Assembly: GCA_018136815.1 (NCBI GenBank)
Contig: CM030936.1
Span: 3,206,474-3,270,473 of the forward strand
Direction: 5' to 3'
DNA length: 64,000 nucleotides
From: Isochrysis galbana
Lineage: Eukaryota > Haptophyta > Isochrysidales > Isochrysidaceae
Within the stretch, counting starts at the first letter, position 1, and each line of letters begins with the position of its first letter. The notes beneath the pieces are model-generated. The model saw nothing but the letters and a program-made list of their open reading frames with translations, searched no databases and was not told the origin of the DNA. The position numbers and the translations under genes are program-made. Shown here one piece after another: positions 1 through 14,319 of this stretch.

Positions 1-758
1 TGTTTTCTTGGGGGGGGAGTTTTTACGTTGGTGGAGGGTAGTACTTGTTTTGTTGGGATCGTGGCTTTTCTAAGACTGCTGTGGAGTCTACATAACCTAT
101 TGGGGTGGGCCCGTTGGGGCTCGCCCGGACCTGCGGTCCGGATCTCGTGGGGTCGGTCCGGAAGAGTACTCTACTCTACTGATTTTAGATCGGATAGCCT
201 AGCCCCCCAACCAAGAAGTCGTCGTCCCCCACTGGCCGTCCCTCCCACCCCTCTGTGTGGGTCGGCTCGCCGCCCTCCCCCGCTCCTCGCCGCCTACTCC
301 CTCTCCCCCCTCCTCCCCTCCCCCAAGCCACTTCTCTCTCCTCTTCTCTCTCTTCTTCCTCCACATCTTCCCCTCTCCCTTGCTCCCCCTCCCTCCCTCT
401 CTCCTCTCTCTCCTCTCTCTCTCTGTGCGACGTCGCCCGACGGACCGCTCGCGCGAGGCGGAGAGAGAGAGTGCGAGGGAGGAAGAGGGAGAGGGAGAGA
501 AAGACGTAGAGAGGGGGGGCGGAGGAGAGAGGGAGCGAGGTAGGGGGGGGGGGGGGGTAGGCAAGGGGAGAGCGAGTGAGCGAGAGAGCGAGAGAGCGAG
601 CGAGCGAGAGAGAGAGAGACAGAGGAGAGGCAGAGAGGGGAACCACAGTGCGTTCGCTTGGAGAGAGGGAGAGAGAGAGCCGGGCAGAAGCGGAGCGAGG
701 GAGACAGAGAAAGGAAGAGAGAGAGTCGAAGGAGTGCGGGAGTCGGAACGCGGCTGCG
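1..758 (+). promoter_or_regulatory. Upstream region of NOL6: palindrome plus pyrimidine/purine tract
   Basis: No gene is supported here. A palindromic GAGTACTC lies at 164-171, followed by a CT-rich run (about 290-425) that switches to a GA-rich run (about 450-750) ending just before the NOL6 ATG. Open frames exist on both strands, but they consist almost only of Arg/Glu/Ser/Pro/Leu repeats and come from the low-complexity composition. The tract is probably 5'UTR and/or promoter. Similar tracts precede several other genes in this window. Confidence 0.45.
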
Positions 759-3700
759 ATGAAGGTGAAGAAGAAGCGCTCGCTGAGCACACCGACCAAC
801 GAAGAGCTCGAGACTTTCAACCAGACCGAGCTGCTCTACAAGTCGAACCTCTTCCGGCTACAGACAGCCGAGCTGGTGCGCGAGGCGCTTCCACTGCAGA
901 GTAGCACACTCGAGCCGGCGCTGCGCTCGCTACGCACACAGATGCTCGCGCTCGAGCCGGCCGAGCTCAGTTGGCAGCGCGGCCTCAAGGATGCGCTACC
1001 ACTCGTCTCGCACGCTGAGCTCTCGCAACTCGAGCTCGTCAACCCCAAGATGAGCCTCAGCTGGCAGCCGCCCGAGCATGTTGAGATTGTGGGTTCATAC
1101 TTGCTCCGCACAGTTGTGCGGCCGACGCTCAACGTCGACGTCGCCGTCCGCATCCCCCAGACGTGCCTGCTCCACAAGGACTACCTGGACCATCGATACG
1201 TCGATAAGCGCATGATGTACCTTACCTACCTCGGCGCTCAGCTGGCGAGGTCCAGCTCGGCTGAGAGCTCAGAAGATGAGATGCGTCTCAGCTTCGTGTG
1301 GTTGCCCCATCTTCAGGACAGGCGTTGGCCTGTGCTTCAAATCACGCTGCCCGGCGTGGCTGGTGGATGGGCAGTCCGCCTGATTCCGAGCCTCGCCGTG
1401 GGCGCGATGGCGCCCGGAAAACTCCTGCCGCACCGGGTGAATCTGCGCGACCGCCAGGTGGACTCGGCAGGACACGGCTTCGACGAGGACGGCACGAGTG
1501 GCGATGCGATCCTGGGGGCTGTTTCTCCCGAGTACAACAACCGTTTAGCTTTAGAGTCTGCCTACGGACCCGCTCTGCGCCTGTTGCACGCCGCGTACTC
1601 TGCCGACGCCGATGGCACCCTCCGCGAGGCGACAATCATGCTCAAGGTCTGGCTTCGTCAGCGGTCTATCGACCAAGCCGGGGGGCTATGTGGATTCCAG
1701 CTCTCTCTGTTGCTTGTGCATCTGCTGGCTCAGCGCGTGCTTTCATATTCCATGGGCGCATACCACATCTTTCGCGTCGTGCTCACCCACCTCTCAAAAG
1801 CTAGCCTGGAGTCGTCGGTGATCGTGCTGCCATTACCACCGGAATCCAAGGAGCAAGGAATGGGGCCGGTTGGCATCAAGTCAGCCACAAGTGAACAGCA
1901 AGCCGAGCGTACCGCCGCTGCCGCCCAGCGATTTGGCCGCTACTTTGTGTGGGTGATGACCGATAGCGAGCTCTCCGTCAACTTTGGCTCGGGCGTGACA
2001 CGCGGCGCTTTGCGCGAACTCCGCGCTTGCGCCCTGCGCTCCATCGTAGCCATCGACTCGGTTGTGCTAGACGATGCCATATCTTTTGCCGAGCTCTTCA
2101 CTTGCCCGCAACATCCGTCGCTTCGGTACGATGCAATCTTCTCTTTCGAAATCCCCAATGCCGACGGTGTAGCGGCTGCCCATCTCGCGGCAAGGGCGGC
2201 CCATGCGACGAAAGCGGCAGCGGCTGCTTCGAGGGCATCAAGCGACAATGCCGTCGCCGCCGAATCTGGAGATGCTAGCATCTCCCCTTCGAGCGAGGAT
2301 GCAAGTGAGGCTCCGACGTCTGAAGGCGTCGTGTCCTCAATGACCGTAGCTGCAGAGGCCGTGCTTGGTGCAGGCCTCGCTCGCCGGGCACGTCTGGTCC
2401 GTTGCTGGCACGAAGCGCTAGCCGAGGAACCGCTTCGCCTGATCGGCTCGCGCAGCGACGGCGGTGCTCGCGCGGACCTCACCAGTCGCATACATGTTGG
2501 TGTGCACTTCGAGCCAGCCCTCATTTCAGGCCTGGTTGATCGAGGACCGGTCCCGGGCGGTGCCGCCGCTACCGCGTGGTTGGAATTGTGGGGAGACAAA
2601 TCAGAAACGCGGCGCTTCCGCGACGGCGCCGTAGTCCATGCTGTTGTCTGGTCGGCCGACGAGACCAGTCGCCACCTCGTTCCTGCTCAAGTAGTTCGTT
2701 ACTTGCTGACTCGCCACCTGTTAGTCGAGCGAGTCGCCACTTCCCTCGCAGCCGTAGATGAGGCATTGCTTCATCATGCCGGAGCCGGGAAGAACGTGCT
2801 ATCAGGTGGGTCAATATGCGGTGAGCTGGCGGCGGCACGCGAACGTGAGCCAATGGAAGTTTACTTGCGCCAAGACCAATTAGATCCCCCACCTGGAGGC
2901 CAGCTGGCCCTATCCAATGCATTGATGGCATGCTCACCTCTTGCCATCCATCTGTAGGGACATGGACCTCCGCTGCGGGCAGGTATGTCGCTGCGTACGA
3001 GAAGCTCGCTTTCGCAATCCGGAAGCTCGAGGGGCTTCCACTGGCCATTTCGTCCATTCAGCCCATGGGAGCCGTCTTCGCACATTGTGAGGAATTTCCG
3101 CCTACCGCTGCCGAGGCGGAAGCCGCTGTGGCTTGCTCTACTGGGGTGGGAGGCTCAACTAGCGACTCGGCGGTGGCTAGATTTGTTGTGCAGTTCGAGT
3201 CCTCGGGCCGGTGGCCGGACGACCTTGAAGCCGTCGCGGCCCTGAAGACCGCGTTCTACCTCAAGCTCGCAGATTTGCTAGAGGCGCAAGCAGCTCCTAT
3301 TCGTTGCGAGCCGCGGCGTGGCGGCCTTGTGGTTCTTGTGGATGGCTTGCCCTTGTTGGGCACGATCATGCACCGCAAGGAGGAAAAGCTACTCACCGAA
3401 TCCGGCGACGCTGCCGGTGCTGTTGCACTTGCCCTCGCTTCATCGGCTGGGGTCGCGCACACTGCTGCGATGCACGTGATTGCGTCGAAGAACGCTGCAT
3501 TCGGCCCCACGGCCCGTCTGGTCAAGCGCTGGCTCCACTGCCAGCTATGCTCAGGGACCTTCCGACCACAGCTTGTCGAACTCCTTGTGGCCTATCTATT
3601 CTCTCCAGCCGCCATTCGGCCGCCCGGGTCGGCATTCGTAGGTTTCTTGCGCTTCTTGGCCCTACTTTCCTCGCACGACTTCGCGCAAGAGCCTCTTATC

Positions 3701-4522
3701 GTACAACTTGCCGAGGAGCTTAGCTCCGATGTGCGAGCGACGGCACAACGAGTGTTCTCCGCCACGAGGGAAGCGCACGCTACCGCAAGTTCAGCCATCT
3801 GGGTGGCTACGGAGAAAGAACCAGAGGGGTCGGTTTGGTGCATCGATGGTCCTTCCGTTGAACTCGTCCGACGCGCTCAACGGCTCGCAGCCTCGGCATT
3901 GAGCCAGTTGCAGCAAGCAACGAGCCATGCGACAATAGCCTCCTCACGTTTAGTGGGATCGACGAGTTTGGGAAGCAACCTCGCCACCGACGAGGATATC
4001 TCAGCGAAAGCTATGCGTGTATTCATGCCGCCATGGCAAGAATTCGATGTGCTACTCCATCTCGACGAGTCCCAAGTGCCACACGGAGAGTTGCGCCTAG
4101 CGACCAAGGACTCCCGCCTACCCGTCGCAACAAGTCGCAAGTACGCGAATCTCCGTCCCTCGCCCGATGCCGTCACCGTATTGGTAAGATCGTTGCGTGA
4201 GGCATACGATCCTCTGGCGCTCTTCTTCTACGACGTCCACGGGGGCGACACGATCGCCGTCAAGTGGAAGCCCCAAGCCTTCTTGCCGCGTGCGTTTCGG
4301 CCGGACACCGATGTGGCAAGTATTGTTGTCCAAAGGGTGATGGCCAAGCAACAAACGCCAAAAAGCACTTCCAATCGTAAGGGAGGCTTTGGTGAGGCTG
4401 GCTGGCTCTTGCCAAACGTGCCCGAAATTCTGGAGGAGATGCGCGAACTTGGCGCTGGAATCATCATTCAACTGAGCCTTCCATCCGGCGGGTCGCAGCA
4501 TATCGCTCATGCCCTCAAGTGA
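759..4522 (+). CDS. NOL6: Nucleolar protein 6 / Nrap (U3 snoRNP, SSU processome)
   Basis: Exons are about 759-2844 and 2958-4522, coding for roughly 1216 residues (animal NOL6 is about 1150). The product is Nrap/Utp22-like, a nucleolar component of the small-subunit processome for 18S rRNA maturation, built on inactive nucleotidyltransferase folds. The start is the ATG at 759; its N-terminus carries the family signature TNEELETFNQTELLYKSNLF. The Nrap D1-D6 architecture is recognisable along the length, for example the block YVAAYEKLAFAIRKLEGLPL after the intron. The acceptor is a good pyrimidine tract ending TCTGTAG at 2957. Three donors (2806, 2821, 2845, the last GTGAGC) are all in the phase the acceptor needs, so the exact junction is undecided. 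The stop is TGA. The last codons and 3' flank are tandemly duplicated just downstream. Confidence 0.93.
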
Positions 4523-4660
4523 TGATGGTGCTGTGCAAGGCTCGATTTGATTGCAAATGATAATGGTGTACCACCTATCATCCGGCGGGTCGCAGGATAT
4601 CGCCGATGCCCTCAAATGCATTGTGCTGTGCAGGGCACGATTTGATTGCAAATGATGATA
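4482..4660 (+). repeat. 97-bp-period tandem duplication of the NOL6 3' end
   Basis: About 83 bp starting at 4482 (last codons, TGA and early 3'UTR) recur at 4579-4660 with a 97-bp offset. Both copies contain the blocks ATCCGGCGGGTCGCAG, ATGCCCTCAA, TGTGCTGTGCA and GATTTGATTGCAAATGAT. The second copy has about ten substitutions, so the duplication is not recent. Confidence 0.85.
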
Positions 4661-5260
4661 ACATATCGTTTGCCGTCTTTACGCTACGATGCCTCGCCCG
4701 CACATAAACCGGGCTTGTCAGCTAACGGCACGCGCCTTCGATGATGTGACGCGCCAAAGAGTCTATCCCGGTGCGCGATTGACAACAATAAAAAGGGCTC
4801 GCTCGTGGCGTTGTTCCTTTTGTGCCGTTGCACGCGTTCACATCTTGGTACCATTGCCGCCTCATCGTGGGCTTAGTGCACACAGTGGTGTGCGGCACGA
4901 TAGGCAACCACTTCTAGCTGAGTATCGAGTATGGCGCACGGCGCACGTGCATGCCGACTGTTGTATTACACCTCATACCGATACGAATTGCTGCTGGTGC
5001 GGGTTGCATCTATATTTTAATGACCCCACAACGCGTTCCGCTTCCGGCGTAAGCTATTGTTGCAAACCACAACTCTCACTGTATGTTGGTCCCAGACGAT
5101 GTTCCAATGATTCCATGCGCACGCACGGCGAACGGTGTCTATCCCCGCGCGGGGAGCCTTATCTGAAGACTGAAGACTGAAGAATCTTTTAATGTTCTTA
5201 CCGCACTCGCGGCGAATGGGACGACTACCTACTACACGTAGCACGCAGCATACTTTCTAC
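4661..5260. other. Intergenic, nothing recognised
   Basis: No coding pattern, RNA gene or strong repeat was seen. The longest open frame (163 codons on +, ending 5180) has no domain-like pattern and no homology that I recognise. Confidence 0.4.
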
Positions 5261-5738
5261 ACAACTATCTTTAAAAAGATAGGATCATGGAGCGCGCGTC
5301 GCTCCCCTCCTCCCCTGCCGTCACCCCCGCCGCGCCGGCCGATCGGGCCGCGACCACTGCCGCGCCGCCGAAGCGCGCGCGAGCCACCCCCGAAGCCGAG
5401 TGGAGGCTGGGGCGCTGGGGCTGAGCTCCAGGCCTCTCCTGCCTCTCCCTCGCTGGCCTCGCTGGCCCTGGGTGCCCTCCTGGCGGCTCAGGTGGTCTGT
5501 GGCTCAGTGGTGAAGGGGGGGGGTCAGTACGATGGGGGGCCAATTCAGGCGAGTGCGTGCGGCGCGCGGCGCGCGCCCGGCGAGGATCTGATCACTGATC
5601 CGATTTGATGTCAGCTCAGCCCCTGCCAGCAGGCTAGGGGCTGAGGTTGAGTGTGCAGGCCCACGCCCAGGGGGTTTCTGCGATGGAGGAAGGGGGGAAC
5701 GAGGCCCCCATGACCCTATCAGCTTTACTGATAGTTGT
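5261..5738. mobile_element. Short non-autonomous element with palindromic terminal inverted repeats
   Basis: Both ends read inward as ACAACTATC, a few bases, then GATAGG(G/A)TCATGG, so each terminus is itself a small hairpin. The left end continues ATGGAGCGCGCG and opens a short frame beginning MERA, like other family members at 44164-45627 and 49544-49897. The inner right portion (about 5615-5738, reversed) matches the repeats at 20731-20930 and 47060-47222, sharing the GGGGGCCTCG and GCCCCTGCC..GGCAGGGGC blocks. No clear target-site duplication was found. The transposition class is unknown. Confidence 0.6.
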
Positions 5739-6239
5739 CTCTCCGCCCTCCAGCGCCCGATCCCTTCCCCGTTCCATTAGTCTTTCCCCTTGCGTTCCTA
5801 GAGGCTTCCCGCGCCCATCCCCGTCCGTCGTTTACATTGTTTCCTCGTCTTTTGTTTCTTCGCGCTCTCGCTCGGAAGCACCCCTCGTGCCAGCCCTCGT
5901 GTGCCTTTCCTCGCCTTGTCCGACATCATGCCCGCAGACCCTGTGCCCACGCCATGTAACAAGACTCTACAGAGCACCTCCATGCCAACATCACCCCCTC
6001 CTTTCCCCACCACTCACCACTTTGCCTAAGCCCAAGCACAAACATCAGATGCACAAAGCTTCACATGCTTCCCCTCTCCACTCCCATTCTCCCACTCACA
6101 TGCAGTAGTACCACTACCAATGACGGCGAGATACTAGTACTCTTGCTATTACTTCGCACCAGCTAGCTACACGGGCGAGCTATTATGACCGTGAGACAAA
6201 GCACACGCTATGGGCACTAGCCAACTTGTTGGCCCGCTT
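5739..6239. other. Intergenic, 3' flank of GH1 gene
   Basis: CT-rich and then AT-richer DNA, probably including the 3'UTR of the leftward GH1 gene. No gene or clear repeat was seen. Confidence 0.4.
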
Positions 6240-9025
<2,786 letters not shown>

Positions 9026-9636
9026 TGGCCCTTGGTTCTCCCTCCCCCTCTCCCCCTCTCCCCCGCTCTCCCTCTTCCCCCCTCTCTCTTTCCCTCTTTC
9101 CCTCTCACCCTCTCTCCCTCCCCCCCCTTCCTCCGCCGCTCCCTCGGTGCTGCCGCCGTCCCGCCCGCTCAGAGGCGGAGCACATTCTTTTGTAGTACGG
9201 ATTCGTAGAGCTAGTTCGCTCGATCTCAGTTCTACGATTTTTTCTTTTGTAGGAGTAGTTTTCTACACACCACTCCGCTTGGCGCTTGGTTGTTCGTGGA
9301 GGGGTGGGATGGGGGAGTTTTATTTTCCTTCTGCTCTTTCCTCCGACCAAACTATTCCCCTCTCGGCCCACCACGCGGACAGCAGCGACCGCGAGACCCG
9401 CCTGCAGGTGGGGCTGCTGGCTGCGCGCTTTGCTCTCCACTCCCTCTCTCCTCCCTCTCGCTCTCGCTCGCGCGGGTGACGAAGCGGCGCGTGCGCACGA
9501 CTTGGGCGTCCAGCGTGGCTGCGAGCCGTTCCTGCGCTCAGCGCAGAAACTTCGCCACGGCGAGACGCCACTGGAGCGCAGCACCCTGTCTGACGACGCT
9601 GCGCCCCCTCCCTTGTCTCTCCCTGCCCGCGCAGTT
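9026..9636. promoter_or_regulatory. Divergent promoter region between GH1 and RPL7A
   Basis: A 611-bp gap separates two divergent start codons. It contains a CT-rich tract at about 9035-9150 and pyrimidine-rich stretches leading to the RPL7A ATG. A shared bidirectional promoter is inferred from spacing only. No TATA box was recognised. Open frames here are low complexity. Confidence 0.5.
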
Positions 9637-10806
9637 ATGCCGAAGCCTACTAAGTCGAAGAAGACGCCACCACCGGCACCCTACTCTGACGGCAAGAAGA
9701 AGGCTGAGGAGATCCCCTCTGGCCCGGTTTTCGAGCCAAAGAAGAAGAACTTCTCGATTGGCGGCGACATTCAGCCGAAGCGTGACCTTAGCCGCTATGT
9801 GCGTTGGCCCAAGTATGTGCGGATCCAGCGTCAGCGTAAGATCCTCTACGAGCGCCTGAAGGTGCCACCGTCGATCAACCAGTTCAACAACTGCCTCGAT
9901 AAGAACGTGCAAATCAACATGTTCAAGCTGCTGCACAAATACCGTCCTGAGTCAAAGGCAGAGAAGAAGGAGCGCTTGCAGGGTATGGCAGAGAAGAAGG
10001 AGGCGGGTGTCGAGGACGAGTCGAAGAAGCCTATCTTCCTCAAGTGCGGTATCAACCACATTGCGAAGCTGTGCGAGCAGAAGAAGGCGCAGCTGGTCGT
10101 CATCGCTGCTGATGTTGACCCGATTGAGGTATGCGTGCCTTGCCTCTCATTCTGCCCCCCGCTGGCTCTTAGGGTCTACTTTGCCGACAGTGCGCTTCCA
10201 GGGTCTAGTTGCATAGGGCTTAGCCCAAGTCGAGTGTCTCGGTTTTTGGGGGCAGTTGCACAGAGCCTAGCTCCCGCCTCTTAGGAGGACCACGAGTCAG
10301 ATGCACAATAACAGGCCTCGGCAGCTTCTTGGATCTCTTGGGGGTTAGTTGCACAGAGCCTAACCCCCAGTTCATGACGTGTATGCTCGCAGCTTGTTCT
10401 CTGGCTGCCGGCAGTCTGCCGGAAGATGGACATCCCCTACTGCATCGTGAAGTCCAAGTCACGTCTTGGCGCGCTGGTCCATCAAAAAACCGCCACTGCT
10501 GTCGCCCTCACTGCGGTCCGCCCTGAGGTGTGCTGCCCAGTCGTGCCCAGCCTCAGGTGCCACGTCGATCAATAAGCAACCTATCCCCCCCAATAGATAC
10601 CGATTCTCCCTATTTGCTTCTCGTTTGCTCAGGATCGCCACGATTTCAGCCAAATTGTGACTGCCGTGCGCCAGCAGTACAATGAGAATGCCAAGCAAAT
10701 TGAGCGCACTTGGGGCGGTGGCATCATGGGCGTCAAGTCGCGGGCAGCGACGGAAAAGCTCGAGCGTGCGATCGCTAAGGAGGCGGCGAAGAAGGCGATG
10801 ATGTAA
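9637..10806 (+). CDS. RPL7A: Cytosolic 60S ribosomal protein eL8 (L7a)
   Basis: Exons are 9637-10128, 10393-10527 and 10633-10806, with GT-AG introns in phase 0, giving 266 residues (the usual eL8 size). It is a structural protein of the large ribosomal subunit with an L7Ae RNA-binding fold. Recognisable blocks are [52 protein letters not shown], then [36 protein letters not shown] and a C-terminus with [10 protein letters not shown]. The ATG at 9637 gives a Lys/Pro-rich N-terminus typical of eukaryotic eL8. The stop is TAA. The first intron carries a short repeated motif. Confidence 0.97.
10200..10372 (+). repeat. Intronic repeat motif in RPL7A intron 1
   Basis: The motif AGTTGCA(C/T)AG(A/G)G(C)CTTAG/CTAG recurs three times, at about 10206, 10254 and 10347, each followed or preceded by a G- or C-run. 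The function is unknown; it may be a degenerate repeat inside the intron. Confidence 0.5.
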
Positions 10807-11597
10807 ACGCCACCTATTGGCATGTGGCAGGCGGTCACCCCTGCCGAGTGGGGCGAGCATCGGTAGGTTCGAGTCTCTCGACAACAGTGTCGTTGCGTGT
10901 TGTGTTGTCATGTATGTGATGCTGTTGCTGATGGGCTGCGGCTGCGACGCGCAGCAGTCTTAATACACGTTACCGCCACTGTTTAACATTTTTCAAATCA
11001 TATATATTCTCTTGGGCAGCATGGGCAAGGTAAATCTTTGTTGGTGTTTAACATTTTGCATTTTTCACAATCATACTAATACTAGTAAATATAAATATAA
11101 AAACTTCTTAATATTCACGCCGCGCGCGCGACTCTGTGACATTTCCCTGATAGCCGCGCCCGCGTCCCTTATCCCTCCCTCTCACTCGCCTTGCGGCTCG
11201 TCCCCTCGTGCTCTACTTAGGGGCTCAGTGTTCGGGGTTTCCAGTGGCAGGCGGCGTGTACCGATCCCCGATGGTCGATTTCTCGGCCTTCTCTCGCTCC
11301 ATCGGACGGTCGGTTTCTCTTGTGGTTCTTGTGGGTGTGAACACGTGAAGAGTGGGTATGGAGTTGTTTTGCGTATTGAGCCTGCGACGTGGGGTCGTGG
11401 GGGGTGCGGGGTACGGCGTTTGTTAGGGGGTTAAGCTAGCCTTTCCGCTATGTCGAGTGCTTGTGCCACCAAGGTCAAGTTCGTGTTCATTGCGAGGGCT
11501 CCTTTGGCGTTCACTTTGAAGATCGGGGCGCTAAGTTCCCGTGCGTCCTTAATCTTTGGCCTTCTGCCTCGGGAGGCTTGTTTTGTACGCGCTGGCG
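10807..11597. other. Intergenic DNA interrupted by a retroelement fragment
   Basis: This is the 3' flank of RPL7A followed by GC-rich sequence. From the ATG at 11449 a frame of about 50 codons runs straight into the LTR fragment at 11598, so an older coding or element sequence may have been interrupted. I do not recognise the product. Confidence 0.35.
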
Positions 11598-13345
11598 TGA
11601 CGAATTGGGAAGGCCCATAGGGCCTGAGGGCAATGAGGAAGGAGGCATGCCGGCGGCAGGCGCGGCTGAGGAGACCACTTCGGAGGTGCTGACGGGCTGA
11701 AGCCCGTCAGCAGAGGAAGGCGGGCAGGCGGGCTTGGGCGAGGGCGAGGACGGCGGCGAGAGCGACATCGAGCGAGTGGCGAGAGGCGAGGGCGAGTGTG
11801 AGGAGGGCTGTGATGGATGGCAGGGGCTGGCGAGGAGAGGCGAGGCTGTAGGGTATGAGTGTTACGAGAGCGAGAGCGACGAGAGCGAGAGCGACGGATG
11901 ACGACTGACGACAGGACGACGGACAAAGACACCCAGGAAAACACTCCGACTCTCGCCCCACGACTTTCTCACATAACTCGACTAAAATCAAACCCAAACA
12001 CTCCGGCCAGACGACGACGGACGACGATCAGAAGACGATCTGTCGGCGATCCCGTCTGGAAGGGGAATCGCACCATAACGGAAACGAGGGGCAATCCTGC
12101 CGCACAGGATTCCAAAAGACCTACCGAATAAGACAAGAGAGATGCGGTGTGCCTAAGGGGGAGATGCGAAGAGATTGCAAATTAAACCTGATTGCAATCA
12201 CTGAAGTAGATAGAGAAACGCGGGGAAGATAGCGAATTAAATAAACCTATTGCGAGGCGCCTAGGAGGGAGAAAGGTGGGGAAACTTCCTTCTCTTCGAG
12301 GGAAAGCGAGAGGGCGCTCCACAACCCAAGATCCTATGCATCCAAGCGAAGCTTTTGACCGAGAACGAGAACGAGAGAATTATAACGATAATACCGAACG
12401 ACGAAGAGAAGCCTAACGAGTGTCGATTCGCGAATGCGACACCCCCCTGCTAGGATCGAGCGTCCCGCGAGGAAAGAAGAGAACCTAACGGATATCGGAG
12501 AGCTCCGAACAAGCCACGAGAAAGGCAGAAGAGCAATCCTGAACGAGACCGAATGAGCGAAGAGCGAAGAGCGAATAAATCCGAAGAGCGAATGAAACAA
12601 TAAATCCGAATGGATGGAGAGCCGCGCGCCAAACGCCGAACCAAGACGGAAGACGTGATGAGCGACGCACCGAGAAGTTACGAACAATCGAGGACCGATG
12701 AGAACGCGGAACGACGAGAATCGAGAATCGAGAGCGAGAAACGAAGAACGATAAGAACATAAGAACGCGGAACGACGAGAATCGAGAATCGAAGAACGAA
12801 CGACGAACGACGAACGACGAACTATAAGAATAGTGCGCGACGGTCGAAGAGACAGGGGGTACCACACCCGTCCGGACGATAAGGTGTAGAATCGGCGGCC
12901 GGCGAGGCAGACCGCAGGACTCAACGCTGCAACCCATCCCCTTCCCTCTTTTACGAGAGTTTTATTTACCTGGATGTTTGGGCGGTGTGGCGGCACCCAA
13001 GTTACAACGCGGCGTCCCCTGTGCTCCAAGATATCAAAAGTCGAGCGACCAACGGCGAAAGGCGGCGAGATAGTACGATAGCGTCGAGCACGTTACGCGC
13101 GAGCTAAACGACGAGGTACGGGGGTCTCCTGACAGAGCGCAGCGAAAGGGGAGGGAGATCCATCCTCCGTGGTCGAAAGTGGGGGGGAGCCATACCTCTC
13201 TTCCCGCGGGGGGAACTATTCGGCGGCCGCGGGGGAGAAATTCGGCGACCGCGGGGGGAAATTCAGCGACCGCGGGGGGAACTGGAAAAGAATTCCCGTA
13301 CGTTCCCGTACCCCGATCAAACGTAAACGACGGCGTTGAGAGATA
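11598..13345 (-). mobile_element. Truncated chromovirus copy: LTR plus 3' internal end, antisense
   Basis: The reverse complement matches the complete chromovirus at 20995-34096. 12441-11598 is an LTR (starts TGTCGCATTCGCG, ends AATTCGTCA), about 844 bp against 1118 bp in the full element, so internally deleted. 12442-13345 matches the polypurine tract and 3' untranslated internal region (32036-32978). Gag, pol and the other LTR are absent. It looks like a 3' remnant rather than a solo LTR. Confidence 0.82.
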
Positions 13346-14319
13346 TCGGAGGGGGCTTCTTCGGACTTCGGTCCGCTGCGATGGCGCCCCGGAGAGGGGT
13401 GTCCGATGGGCCACCGGCCAGGGCTCCTCTGGAAGGCAGGCCAGAGGGGTCGAGATGGCCGGGCCTGTACCGGCATGGGTGCGCTGCCCACTTCCACCGC
13501 GGCCCAGGTGGGGCCCATCGCGTTGGCGATCGTCCAGGGGCCGGCAAATGCCGGCCTCTCGCTGTACGAGACGCCCTCGTCAGCACGCCAGCTGGTGTGG
13601 GGGGGCAGCAATTCGTTGTGAGGGCTCTTTTTTGGCGTCAGGCCTCGGCTCCTGGTCTAAGGTGACCGCAGGCGCCGCGGAAGCACCCGCGCGCGGGCGC
13701 CATGTCCCCCCACTGCAGGTCGCGTTGCCAGCGCTCGAAAGGGCCTCTGGGGCCCGACTTCAGTAGGCCATAGCGAGCGTAATTTCGTCGCTCGCGGGTA
13801 GATCCCTGCGGCAAAGTAGTAGGGAATGCCGAGTAGGGCCCCAATCCACTGGGTCGAGTGTCTTAGGTGCCCTGTGAGTCTGCATGTGTGAATCTGCCCG
13901 TGGGTCGTTGAACGTCAATGACCGTAGTCTTCAACATTCGTATACAAAAAATCGCTTTTCGCGTTCGAGTTTTTCGGTTTCAAGCTGGGGATCTATTAGA
14001 TAGCGACTGTTTTAGGTGTCTGGGCACAATAAAAAATTCTAGGATGCTAATATGACGTAGTTCCAACACTGCGAAGTCGTTGTCTTTAAAGCTACCGGTA
14101 GTCTTCGTTGCGCCCCTTCTACCGCATTGGCTACCGGTTTCTTATCGGACGGATCGGAGCCGGCACTGGATGAGCCTAGGCGCTCCTTGACGGCGCCGAT
14201 CCGGCAAGGCTGGCGGCAGCGAAGGCAGCGTTGGCAGTTGTCGTGCAGGATCAGCATGAGCTGTATCAAATGGCCATCACCGGCGGCGGTGGCGGCGGCT
14301 TACGGCCGCCTTCACCGCG
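13346..14319. other. Intergenic, nothing firmly recognised
   Basis: GC-rich sequence flanking the antisense retroelement fragment, then a more AT-rich part (about 13920-14100). Several short frames exist, none with a recognisable domain. 14100-14319 may be a frameshifted upstream part of the frame at 14320. Confidence 0.35.

Noticed and set aside
28..904. Several 170-215-codon frames on both strands
   Set aside because: They are made almost entirely of Arg/Glu/Ser/Pro/Leu repeats from the CT/GA tract; overlapping frames on both strands show the same composition effect.
10855..10885. GGTTCGAGTC near 10866 as a tRNA T-arm
   Set aside because: Flanking bases do not form a T-stem and no cloverleaf could be drawn.
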